Positions 1-5,702 are shown, numbered from the stretch's first letter. The stretch: 6,111 bases of DNA from Candidatus Hydrothermarchaeota archaeon (GCA_015520145.1 WAQR01000019.1:1-6111); one strand, 5' to 3'. Numbers and translations: made by a program. Notes: a model not told the origin generated them from the letters alone.

Positions 1-906
1 AAGACCGATACCGTGCTGATAGTCACAGACGACAACAAGCTTGAGATAGCATGGGAACTGGAAAAGGCCGCGGTAAAGCTCAGTGACGAGATCATCCTGA
101 TGAAGATGGCGCCAAGAACGCACCATGCACAGGAGCCGCCTGAAGCAGTATCTGAAGCGATGAAAAATGTGGACGTGGTCATAATGCCAACAACGATGTC
201 TCTGACACACACGGATGCGAGAAGACATGCGGCAAAGAGGGGTGCCAGAATCGCCTCCATGCCCGGGATTACCATGGAGATGCTGAAAACTGGGGGCATG
301 ACCGCGGACTACCTGGAGGTAAAAAGGGTTTCGAACCAGGTCGCGAAGATGCTTACAGAAGCAAAAACCATAACAATCACGACCGGGGCTGGTTGCAATT
401 TCAAAAGTGATATTGGCAAAAGAAAGGGTATGGCAGACACAGGCATTCTTACAAAAAGAGGCGATGCAGGGAACCTCCCAGGAGGAGAGGGGTTTATCGC
501 ACCGGTAGAAGGGAAATCGTCTGGCGTCCTGGTATTTGACGGGTCTTTTGGAGGGATTGGAATACTGGAAAACCCGATAAAGGTCTTTATTGAAAACGGC
601 AGGGTCAAAAAGGTTGAAAACGACAGCGGAAAATTAAAGGAGTTCCTAAGGAAATATGAAAATGCAGACGTTGTCGCAGAAATCGGAATCGGTACAAATC
701 CAAATGCCAGAATCATCGGAAACGTCCTGGAGGACGAAAAGGTATCCGGCACAGTACATGTGGCATTTGGCGACAACAGTACATTCGGAGGAAAGACCCG
801 GGCAGAGGTACACCTGGACGGCATAATAAAAAGACCGACAATCTTTTTAGATGAAAGACTGGTGATGGAGAGGGGTAGATTGATTTTAGATGCCCTCTCC
901 CTGTAG
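1..906 (+). CDS. M29/COG2309 aminopeptidase-like metalloenzyme, 5'-truncated by window edge
   Basis: The reading frame is open from base 1 (residues KTDT precede the GTG at 13), so the real start lies outside the window. 301 residues are visible, and family members usually begin some 20-30 residues before this LIVTDDNK segment. The family (COG2309, aminopeptidase T/S, also related to the NicX dioxygenase) uses a metal site in the C-terminal half. Numbering from the GTG at 13, the expected ligand motifs are present: NLPGGEGF with Glu159, AEIGIGTNP with Glu223, VHVAFGD with His249, and HLDG with His267 and Asp269. The Tyr that follows the histidine motif in bacterial AmpT is not evident; Ser256/Phe258 lie there. 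It is probably a cytoplasmic metallopeptidase, but substrate and even peptidase activity are inferred from family. A short T-tract (960-964) may end the transcript. No partner gene is visible. Confidence 0.8.
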   Translation, partial: KTDTVLIVTDDNKLEIAWELEKAAVKLSDEIILMKMAPRTHHAQEPPEAVSEAMKNVDVVIMPTTMSLTHTDARRHAAKRGARIASMPGITMEMLKTGGMTADYLEVKRVSNQVAKMLTEAKTITITTGAGCNFKSDIGKRKGMADTGILTKRGDAGNLPGGEGFIAPVEGKSSGVLVFDGSFGGIGILENPIKVFIENGRVKKVENDSGKLKEFLRKYENADVVAEIGIGTNPNARIIGNVLEDEKVSGTVHVAFGDNSTFGGKTRAEVHLDGIIKRPTIFLDERLVMERGRLILDALSL

Positions 907-1213
907 ACAATCCAGATCTCTAAACTATAAAAATTAATGCAAAAATTTTCTGAGGATTATTTTTGAAGCTGTCAATACCTGCCGCCATTAAGAGATAGAT
1001 ACAAAAAGAAGTAGAAATACAGCACGATGTAATACAATGCTGGATGGATACCCTTGACACCTCCATTCCAGACACCATCTAAATTTGTAGACGAGGAGGA
1101 AAAAAGAGATATCACTCCATCACCCCAGAGACCTTCCACGCCTGTCTATGTGATAGGACCTTAAAAACGACCCAACTATGATTATACCTGCTAATAGATT
1201 CAGACGAGGTGAT
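907..1213. other. Gene-poor spacer between convergent genes
   Basis: About 307 bases lie between the stop of the aminopeptidase-like gene (plus) and the stop of the sulfatase-fold gene (minus). Terminator-like T-tracts occur for both: five T at 960-964 on the plus strand, and five A at 1163-1167, which read as T on the minus strand about 47 nt after the minus-strand stop. A TATA-like CTATAAAAATTA lies at about 924-935 with no convincing gene behind it; the ATG at 937 opens a frame of only nine codons before a stop. A plus-strand frame is open from 1030 to 1164 but has no ATG or GTG, only a TTG at 1054. I recognise no protein or RNA here; it may hold gene remnants. Confidence 0.5.
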
Positions 1214-2689
1214 TTAGACCACATACCCAAGTGCTCTGAGTTCCTCTTTTGTTTCTTCGTCAGCTTCTATCGGCGCGCCAGTCTCATTCAATAATTTATT
1301 CGGTTTATACCTTCTCAGCAGCTCTTCTCTAAGTGACGACGCCACCTCGGGGTACTGACTTACAACATTCGTTGTTTCATCCGGATCTTGGGCTATGTTA
1401 TATAATTCCTCTTCCTCAATGGGGTAATAATGTTTTCCAGTTACACCCCCTGTATTATTTCTCATACAGATGGGGTGGAGATTTTTTGGATTGTAGACGT
1501 ACCTCCATTTAGGCGTTCTAATGGATTGGATGCTAACTTGGATGTTTCTTCCCCTTTCGCTTAGTGCTATATCTTCCCAGGAATTATCAGAGGAAAAGAT
1601 CAGCGGTACTAGGGATGTACCTTCAAAAAAAGGGGGTGGGGATATATTTGCCAGTTCAAGGAGAGTTGGTGCTATATCCACATTCGATACCACGTTCTCA
1701 ACCCTTTTATTTATGACAGACTTATCAGGAAGCCTAATTATAAGTGGTATGTGTAGACTAGAATCATAAATAGAACATGAATGTAAAAAGAAATAATTAT
1801 GCTGGTAGAGGTCTTCTCCGTGGTCTGATGTGATTATTATTATCGAATTGTCCAACAATCCCAGGGTTTCCAGTTTTTGGTAGACCTCTTTGACCTGGTC
1901 GTCCGCATATCTGATATCACCGTCATACAGGGATATTATATAATTCAAATCAGAATCTGTCAAATTAATTCTGTTTTTTGTAATAAACCCGAAGGTAGGT
2001 TCATCTGCGGTATAATTTCCTGTATAGTTGCTATCAACAAAAAGTGAAGCATATTTTTCAGGGGGGTTATATGGCTGATGTGGTTTGAGATAGTGAACCC
2101 ATAAAAAGAATTTGTTGTCATAGTTCTTATCTAACCACTTCAGTGTGTCTTTCGTAATTTTACCGTCCCTGCCACAAGACTTATTATCAAAGCCATAGTT
2201 GCCGGCCTTACAAAAATTTGAAAGGAAAGCCATACTACTGTAATTATGTTCCTTTAATATCTCGGGGAGTGTTATGAAGCTATCGTTTAGTATTTGACCA
2301 TTTGTTCTGACATTCGTTGATACAGGATATAAAGAAGTCAGCGTCGATGTTAGCGAGGGCCAGGTTTCACCTACTACTGCAAAGGTATTTTCAAATACAA
2401 TACCCTCCTTTGCAATTGAATCAATCGTCGGGCTCGTGTTCCTGTCATATCCATATGTCCCGAGATGGTCAGCTCTAAGGGTATCAATCGATATTATGAT
2501 GATATTGTAATCCGGGTATCGGCTGCTGATATTCTCCAGAACATTTTCAACGTCTTCCTGACTGGTATCTTCCAGACCCGGTTCAATATCTTTGGTATTG
2601 GTATTCATGCATCCGCTGAAGAATACTATCAAAATCAACAGTAAAATTGATATGTGTTTCATCTTATTCATGTATGTCATAAATGTCAT
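1214..2689 (-). CDS. Sulfatase-fold (alkaline phosphatase superfamily) lipoprotein with Thr at the nucleophile position
   Basis: Predicted secreted, membrane-anchored hydrolase or transferase of the COG3119 sulfatase family. The frame is open up to an ATG at 2707 (497 aa; numbering below uses it), but a TATA box at 2712-2721 puts transcription start near 2690, so the ATG at 2689 (Met7, leaderless) or Met13/Met16 is more likely. A hydrophobic signal (about 18-30) ends in FSGC, a lipobox with Cys33. Then come a low-complexity linker, ISIDTLRADHLGTYGY (metal Asp75), ETWPSLTS (115-119 aligns with C-x-P-S-R), HYLKPHQPY (His205, Lys208, His210), TSDHGEDL (Asp295, His296), and the C-terminal LRALGYVV common in this family. 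Thr115 replaces the Cys/Ser that becomes formylglycine, and Leu119 replaces Arg. Classic sulfatase activity is therefore doubtful; phosphodiester hydrolysis or group transfer through Thr, as in other superfamily members, is possible. It probably acts outside the cell on envelope glycans or lipids (inference). Confidence 0.85.
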   Translation of the reverse strand: MTFMTYMNKMKHISILLLILIVFFSGCMNTNTKDIEPGLEDTSQEDVENVLENISSRYPDYNIIIISIDTLRADHLGTYGYDRNTSPTIDSIAKEGIVFENTFAVVGETWPSLTSTLTSLYPVSTNVRTNGQILNDSFITLPEILKEHNYSSMAFLSNFCKAGNYGFDNKSCGRDGKITKDTLKWLDKNYDNKFFLWVHYLKPHQPYNPPEKYASLFVDSNYTGNYTADEPTFGFITKNRINLTDSDLNYIISLYDGDIRYADDQVKEVYQKLETLGLLDNSIIIITSDHGEDLYQHNYFFLHSCSIYDSSLHIPLIIRLPDKSVINKRVENVVSNVDIAPTLLELANISPPPFFEGTSLVPLIFSSDNSWEDIALSERGRNIQVSIQSIRTPKWRYVYNPKNLHPICMRNNTGGVTGKHYYPIEEEELYNIAQDPDETTNVVSQYPEVASSLREELLRRYKPNKLLNETGAPIEADEETKEELRALGYVV

Positions 2690-2711
2690 AAAGCAGTATT
2701 GCCACATGGAT

Positions 2712-2721
2712 TATTTATAAA
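2712..2721 (-). promoter_or_regulatory. TATA box of the sulfatase-fold gene
   Basis: On the minus strand this reads TTTATAAATA, close to the archaeal TATA consensus, in the 29-bp gap after the DUF131 stop. Its centre is about 27 bp upstream of the ATG at 2689, the spacing expected for a leaderless transcript. It also argues that this gene is transcribed separately from the DUF131 gene upstream and that the ATG at 2707 is not in the mRNA. Confidence 0.6.
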
Positions 2722-2736
2722 AGTTATGCAAACCTC

Positions 2737-2982
2737 TCATCTCGCCAGCCTTGAGAAGAACAGATATGCAGCGATTATAAGGACTATTGCAAGTATAATT
2801 ATTGTTTTGACAGACTCGCTATCTGTCCCGAATATTATCGGTATCGGGCCTATGAGGACAACTCCTCCACCCCGTACCTCGGTATCTTTTGACCTGAACA
2901 TCCCTGACATCGTTCCGGCAATTATTAAAATCATGCCGATAAATACAAGGATAAAGCCTGCTGAAATCAAACCTTCTCTCAT
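2737..2982 (-). CDS. DUF131 / TIGR00304 family small membrane protein
   Basis: An 81-residue protein of unknown function from a family found across Euryarchaeota. It has two membrane helices, about residues 5-25 and 60-78. Between them lies a loop with the family signature RGGGVVLIGPIPIIFGTD (37-54), which I recognise as the conserved core of TIGR00304/DUF131. The length is normal for the family. The ATG start is supported by a GGGAGAT site 6 nt upstream. It is followed on the same strand by the sulfatase-fold lipoprotein after 29-47 bp, depending on that gene's start, but the downstream gene seems to have its own promoter, so co-function is not implied. No catalytic residues are recognisable, and the family has no established biochemical role that I know of. 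Confidence 0.85.
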   Translation of the reverse strand: MREGLISAGFILVFIGMILIIAGTMSGMFRSKDTEVRGGGVVLIGPIPIIFGTDSESVKTIIILAIVLIIAAYLFFSRLAR

Positions 2983-2986
2983 AGCT

Positions 2987-2995
2987 ATCTCCCTC
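2987..2995 (-). promoter_or_regulatory. Ribosome binding site of the DUF131 gene
   Basis: The minus strand reads GAGGGAGAT, complementary to the archaeal 16S 3' end, with GGAG 6 nt before the ATG at 2982. It fixes the start and rules out the out-of-frame upstream ATG at 3001. Confidence 0.65.
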
Positions 2996-3021
2996 TATCA
3001 TGGCTACCTTTCTATTTTATT

Positions 3022-3031
3022 CTATTAAATT
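3022..3031 (-). promoter_or_regulatory. Possible TATA box of the DUF131 gene
   Basis: The minus strand reads AATTTAATAG. Transcription would start near 3001, giving a leader of about 19 nt that contains the ribosome binding site. Other A/T-rich stretches nearby (around 3011-3020) could serve instead. Confidence 0.35.
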
Positions 3032-3330
3032 GTAACGTATGGGAATTTTAACCTTTTTGGTTGGTTATTGTATGTGTTCTAACCCATGATTGCCTTACAT
3101 GCCATTTCTATATACGGCAACAGGAGTTAAATATAGTCAATTCAAACATTTTGAGCGTTATAGCGGACTGTTCCAAGCTCTTTTTTCCCATCCTTCCAAT
3201 CCAAAAACGGTAATCTTTTTGTATCCCCTGGAGAGGGCCTGCCATATGGGACCTGAATCAGATGTTTAGCTAACTAATACTTTTCAGTTCCATATTTGCC
3301 CCATAGGGTAAAATAGATAAGTGGGAAAGA

Positions 3331-3534
3331 ATGTATACTTTTGATAATATGGAAGAAATCAAAGATATGCAGTGGACAAAAGAGGCACTAGAATATTTTG
3401 AAGGTGTTCCGAAATTTGTTAAAGACTGGGCAAGACAAAAGATTGAGATGCATGCCAGGGAGAAGGGCAAAGAAGTGGTGACCTTAGAAGACGTAAAGGA
3501 AGTCTATGAGATGTATAAACACGGGAGTCATTGA
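3331..3534 (+). CDS. Stand-alone PCP_red-domain protein
   Basis: A 67-residue protein consisting almost wholly of a PCP_red-type domain (PF08369), the small helical domain found at the C-terminus of light-independent protochlorophyllide reductase subunit B and also in short free-standing proteins. The pattern seen is W15-x-x-EAL, then GVPKFVKDWARQKIEMHAREKG (25-46) and VTLEDVKEVYEMY (50-62), with the characteristic P-x-F-V and E-x-x-A-R-E-x-G core. No catalytic subunit or chlorophyll gene is nearby, so a role in photosynthesis is unlikely. Free-standing members have no firm function; binding to a redox or nitrogenase-like partner is only a guess. ATG 3331 is the first start after an in-frame stop and follows a weak GGGAAAGA; Met7 (3349) is an alternative. 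The gene converges with the marker 12 gene, 20 bp apart, and no clear terminator separates them. Confidence 0.75.
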   Translation: MYTFDNMEEIKDMQWTKEALEYFEGVPKFVKDWARQKIEMHAREKGKEVVTLEDVKEVYEMYKHGSH

Positions 3535-3554
3535 GGGACTCAGCTCTGGGTGGT

Positions 3555-4532
3555 TCAGTAATCCACTTTGACCCCCAAAAAATCCTTCTTTCCATTAAGG
3601 ATATCCCGCGCGATTTCAGCTCCCCCTCTTGCAGGTGCAAATCTGTCGATTTTAAATACCGGTGCAATCTCTTCAATTGAGTCCTTTAGAGGTTCAAATA
3701 CGTTTTTGTGAACACCTGCCGAGCCCGTGATGACGAATGCATCAGGTTTTACCACTGCCAGAAACCCGAATATCTCCATCTTTACACTCAAAATCAGTGC
3801 ATCCAGAGCCAGTTGTGCCACTTCATTTTCTGGTTCGAGTATCTTGTTTGGATCTGCGGTATTGAATATCTTTTTTGCACCCGCCAGATAATATGCCCTG
3901 GTGGCACTAAACTCTCCTTTGTCCACACGCCTTATGAACTCCAAATCGAGCGGCCCGTGCGATGTGCCGATTGCTCCAAGACATGCATCAATCGCTCCAA
4001 ATATTGCCCCGTCCCTTATCCCGATGGTGACAGTATTCGAACTTATATCTGAGATTATCATGTTTTTTGCATCTTTCTTTTTATTGACCTCGAGATAGGA
4101 GTGGTAGCTCAAACTTAAATTTTCACCGCTTGCGCAGTGGGAGTACAATGCCCTGAATCTTCTATCAAGGGACTTCACCCCTCTATGAAGACCTGGTATC
4201 AATACCGCTTTTAGACCAGATCTTCTGATTTCATCAAATACCCTCGTACCGACCCCTGCTTTCTCTCCTGCCTTTTCGCTGTTAACCCCCCTGCCTTTGA
4301 CCTTTCTTATATCCGTGATCTTCGAAAATGCATCTCCCATGGAATAGGTCATCCCGACAAGTTCGATTTTCTCTAATGGGATGTGGCCTGATATCTCTTT
4401 TAATACCTGGAGGTCTAAATTATCTCCTAGATTATCTCCCTTCTTCTTCCTCGGCACCTCAAATACGATATCTTCAGGGAGGATGCAAAATCTGATTGCC
4501 CTGCTTCCGTGGTCTATCCCAAGAGTTGAAAT
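3555..4532 (-). CDS. mmp12: Methanogenesis marker 12 protein (UPF0285, ASKHA fold), probable AUU start
   Basis: Belongs to the UPF0285/TIGR03281 family, present in methanogens and relatives, of unknown biochemical role, with an actin/Hsp70/sugar-kinase-like ATPase fold. Numbering from the proposed start, GIDHGSRAIRF (5-15) is the phosphate-1 loop, DISSNTVTIGI (162-172) phosphate-2, and VITGSAGVHKN (267-277) the adenosine motif, followed by FAPARGGAEIARDIL near the C-terminus. The first ordinary start codon in frame is GTG at 4457, which would give 300 residues lacking GIDHG. The frame continues open to a TAA at 4536-4538. The ATT at 4532 sits 7 nt after GAGGG and restores the motif and a normal family length (325 aa). 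The alternatives are a single-base sequence error or mutation of an ATG, or a frameshift from the ATG at 4573. A 12-nt tandem repeat (4417-4440) encodes GDNLGDNL in a variable N-terminal loop. It is divergent from the potassium channel gene. Confidence 0.85.
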   Translation of the reverse strand: MSTLGIDHGSRAIRFCILPEDIVFEVPRKKKGDNLGDNLDLQVLKEISGHIPLEKIELVGMTYSMGDAFSKITDIRKVKGRGVNSEKAGEKAGVGTRVFDEIRRSGLKAVLIPGLHRGVKSLDRRFRALYSHCASGENLSLSYHSYLEVNKKKDAKNMIISDISSNTVTIGIRDGAIFGAIDACLGAIGTSHGPLDLEFIRRVDKGEFSATRAYYLAGAKKIFNTADPNKILEPENEVAQLALDALILSVKMEIFGFLAVVKPDAFVITGSAGVHKNVFEPLKDSIEEIAPVFKIDRFAPARGGAEIARDILNGKKDFLGVKVDY

Positions 4533-4539
4533 TGTTTAT

Positions 4540-4544
4540 CCCTC
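4540..4544 (-). promoter_or_regulatory. Ribosome binding site supporting the AUU start of marker 12
   Basis: The minus strand reads GAGGG (GAGGGAT with flank), with 7 nt to the ATT codon at 4532. No ATG, GTG or TTG in the marker 12 frame stands at a similar spacing, so this site decides the start. Confidence 0.5.
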
Positions 4545-4596
4545 AACGGTTTTTGACGGTCGTTGTATATCATGGTAACGAATATGGTGCATGACA

Positions 4597-4605
4597 ATTA
4601 AAATA
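4597..4605 (-). promoter_or_regulatory. Probable TATA box of the marker 12 gene
   Basis: The minus strand reads TATTTTAAT. Initiation about 26 bp downstream falls near 4575, giving a leader of roughly 43 nt before the AUU start. An ATG at 4573 would stand at the very 5' end of that leader (see findings). Confidence 0.4.
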
Positions 4606-4640
4606 GTTATTCTATATTCTATGGGCATCAGGTGGCAGGT

Positions 4641-4667
4641 GGTGTACCGGTCAGATCCCGGTCTACC
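4641..4667. promoter_or_regulatory. Inverted repeat between divergent promoters, possible operator or hairpin
   Basis: A GC-rich island in AT-rich DNA. ACCGG (4646-4650) and CCGGT (4658-4662) form an inverted repeat around a 7-base centre, extended outward by GGT/ACC and a G-T pair with one mismatch. The same DNA holds two near-palindromes in direct order, GGTGTACC (4641-4648) and GGTCTACC (4660-4667), 19 bp apart. A tandem CAGGTGG pair (4629-4642) abuts it. It lies between the promoters of the marker 12 and potassium channel genes, so a dimeric regulator site is the simplest reading; an RNA hairpin is possible if a transcript crosses it. Confidence 0.4.
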
Positions 4668-4697
4668 AGTCAAAACGATACACAAAATGATACAAAA

Positions 4698-4707
4698 TAT
4701 TTTTAAT
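4698..4707 (+). promoter_or_regulatory. Probable TATA box of the potassium channel gene
   Basis: TATTTTTAAT is centred about 27 bp upstream of the ATG at 4730. There is no ribosome binding site before that ATG, so a leaderless or nearly leaderless mRNA is likely. Confidence 0.45.
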
Positions 4708-4729
4708 TACGTTTTAATGATATGATTCC

Positions 4730-5680
4730 ATGAAACCCAGGGAGAAAGAAACTAAATTGAAAGGTCCAAAAAAGATATTAGCAGCTCTGGTCATGATATT
4801 CTTTCTAGCAACTGTAGTATTCCGATCTCTGGAAGGTCTAAGCTGGTATGATTCCATCTATTTTACTATAGTGACACTGACCACGGTAGGTTATGGCGAC
4901 ATCTATCCTACAAGTCCGTTAACCAAGATAGTGGCATCTATTTTTATAATTGCTGGAACTGGGACATTTTTGCTCTTCCTGGGGTCGATTGTAGAGATCT
5001 TTGTAGGGGAGAAATTAGAGGAGGTCTTAGCCATGGAAAGGATTGGAACTATAAATGACCATGTCATACTGTGCGGGTATGGTCGGGTCGGAAAGATTAT
5101 TGCCGCTGAATTGAGAGAGATGAAGAGAGACTTTATAATAATCGAGAAAAATGAGGAAAAGGTAAAAAATATAATGGAAAACTTTGACTACTACGTCATC
5201 CAGGACGATGCAAGGAGGGAAGAGGTGCTGGAGAAGGCCATGATATATGATTCAAAGGCTCTGATAACCACACTTGCTGAGGATGCGGACAATGTTTTTG
5301 TTATAATAACTGCCAAGGCACTGAACCCGAAGCTTAGAGTGATATCGACAGCAATCAATGAAGACAACAGGGACAAACTCAGAAAGATTGGTGCAGATGA
5401 GGTAATAACTCCTGAAGTGGTAGTTGGAAAGGTTATTGCAAGGTCTCTTACCGTCCCATCAATCACATCACTTTTCGACAGACTGGAGCTTACAAGCAGG
5501 CAGGACGCCTGTAAACTTGCACTCAAACCAGAGCACGCTGGAAAGAAGATAGAGGACCTGGGGATAGATGTCCTGGCGCTCGTTCGAGGGGATAAGGTCA
5601 TCCAGAAACCCAATTCAAAACTGGTACTAAAGGAAGGAGACAAAATCATTGCAGTGGCAAAGAAAGAAGAACACGATTAG
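4730..5680 (+). CDS. MthK-like potassium channel with RCK (TrkA-N/TrkA-C) gating domain
   Basis: Two-helix potassium channel, 316 residues, close in length and layout to MthK. TM1 is about 14-33, the pore helix and selectivity filter are 39-57 with TTVGYGD (51-57), and TM2 is about 64-91 with glycines that can act as a hinge. A linker leads to a TrkA-N Rossmann domain (about 110-235) with GYGRVG (116-121) and an acidic residue, Glu139, at the end of the second strand, favouring NAD(H) or an adenine nucleotide. A TrkA-C domain follows (about 250-312). The residues aligned with the MthK calcium ligands Asp184, Glu210 and Glu212 are Thr181, Thr207 and Ile209, so calcium gating through that site is not expected. 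Met102 follows a strong internal ribosome binding site, suggesting that free RCK subunits are made as well. Four pore subunits plus free RCK domains would form an octameric gating ring, as in MthK (inference). Likely role: potassium homeostasis and membrane potential. Confidence 0.92.
   Translation: MKPREKETKLKGPKKILAALVMIFFLATVVFRSLEGLSWYDSIYFTIVTLTTVGYGDIYPTSPLTKIVASIFIIAGTGTFLLFLGSIVEIFVGEKLEEVLAMERIGTINDHVILCGYGRVGKIIAAELREMKRDFIIIEKNEEKVKNIMENFDYYVIQDDARREEVLEKAMIYDSKALITTLAEDADNVFVIITAKALNPKLRVISTAINEDNRDKLRKIGADEVITPEVVVGKVIARSLTVPSITSLFDRLELTSRQDACKLALKPEHAGKKIEDLGIDVLALVRGDKVIQKPNSKLVLKEGDKIIAVAKKEEHD
5020..5025 (+). promoter_or_regulatory. Internal ribosome binding site for a free RCK subunit
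   Basis: GGAGGT, a near-perfect archaeal Shine-Dalgarno, ends 7 nt before the in-frame ATG at 5033 (Met102). Initiation there would give a 215-residue soluble protein starting just before the RCK domain (HVILCGYG), equivalent to the Met107 product of MthK. Confidence 0.65.
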
Positions 5681-5702
5681 TCTTAGACTCAAATCGTTAA
5701 AC

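Larger units (their letters stand above)
2983..3330. other. Spacer between divergent genes, with an unrecognised 56-codon ORF
   Basis: About 350 bases separate the DUF131 gene (minus) from the PCP_red gene (plus). The left end holds the DUF131 promoter and ribosome binding site. The rest contains two overlapping open frames that I cannot match to a family. On plus, ATG 3099 to TAG 3269 encodes 56 residues with no good ribosome binding site. On minus, 3273 to 3142 is open for 43 residues without a normal start codon. Neither is called as a gene. The segment could be a decayed gene or simple leader/promoter DNA. A weak TATA-like TAAAATAG lies at 3309-3316, just before the PCP_red start. Confidence 0.4.

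Noticed and set aside
309..824. Long minus-strand ORF (171 aa) under the aminopeptidase-like gene
   Set aside because: Ser/Pro/Phe-rich composition typical of an antisense shadow; the plus frame has clear family motifs.
937..966. ATG behind a TATA-like box encoding MQKFSEDYF
   Set aside because: It ends after nine codons and the distance from the TATA box is too short for transcription to include the ATG.
2654..3028. Plus-strand ORF (124 aa) across the DUF131 gene
   Set aside because: It is antisense to a recognised family gene and its promoter region; the Ile/Pro-rich composition mirrors the opposite strand.
3050..3062. Small hairpin AACC-TTTTT-GGTT
   Set aside because: A four-base-pair stem is too weak to call a terminator or regulatory element.
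3555..4457. Marker 12 gene starting at GTG 4457 (300 aa)
   Set aside because: It removes the in-frame GIDHG motif encoded just upstream and has no ribosome binding site at proper distance.
4641..4670. tRNA 3' half: 5-bp stem with 7-base loop resembling a T-arm, followed by a short tail
   Set aside because: The loop lacks TTCRANY, no D-arm or anticodon arm lies upstream, no 5' acceptor strand matches, and no CCA-compatible end is present.
4621..4725. Plus-strand ORF of 34 codons from ATG 4621 through the inverted repeat
   Set aside because: No ribosome binding site, no recognisable product, and it spans the promoter of the channel gene.
5191..5649. Long minus-strand ORF (152 aa) under the potassium channel gene
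   Set aside because: Ser-rich shadow of the RCK coding sequence, with no recognisable domain.
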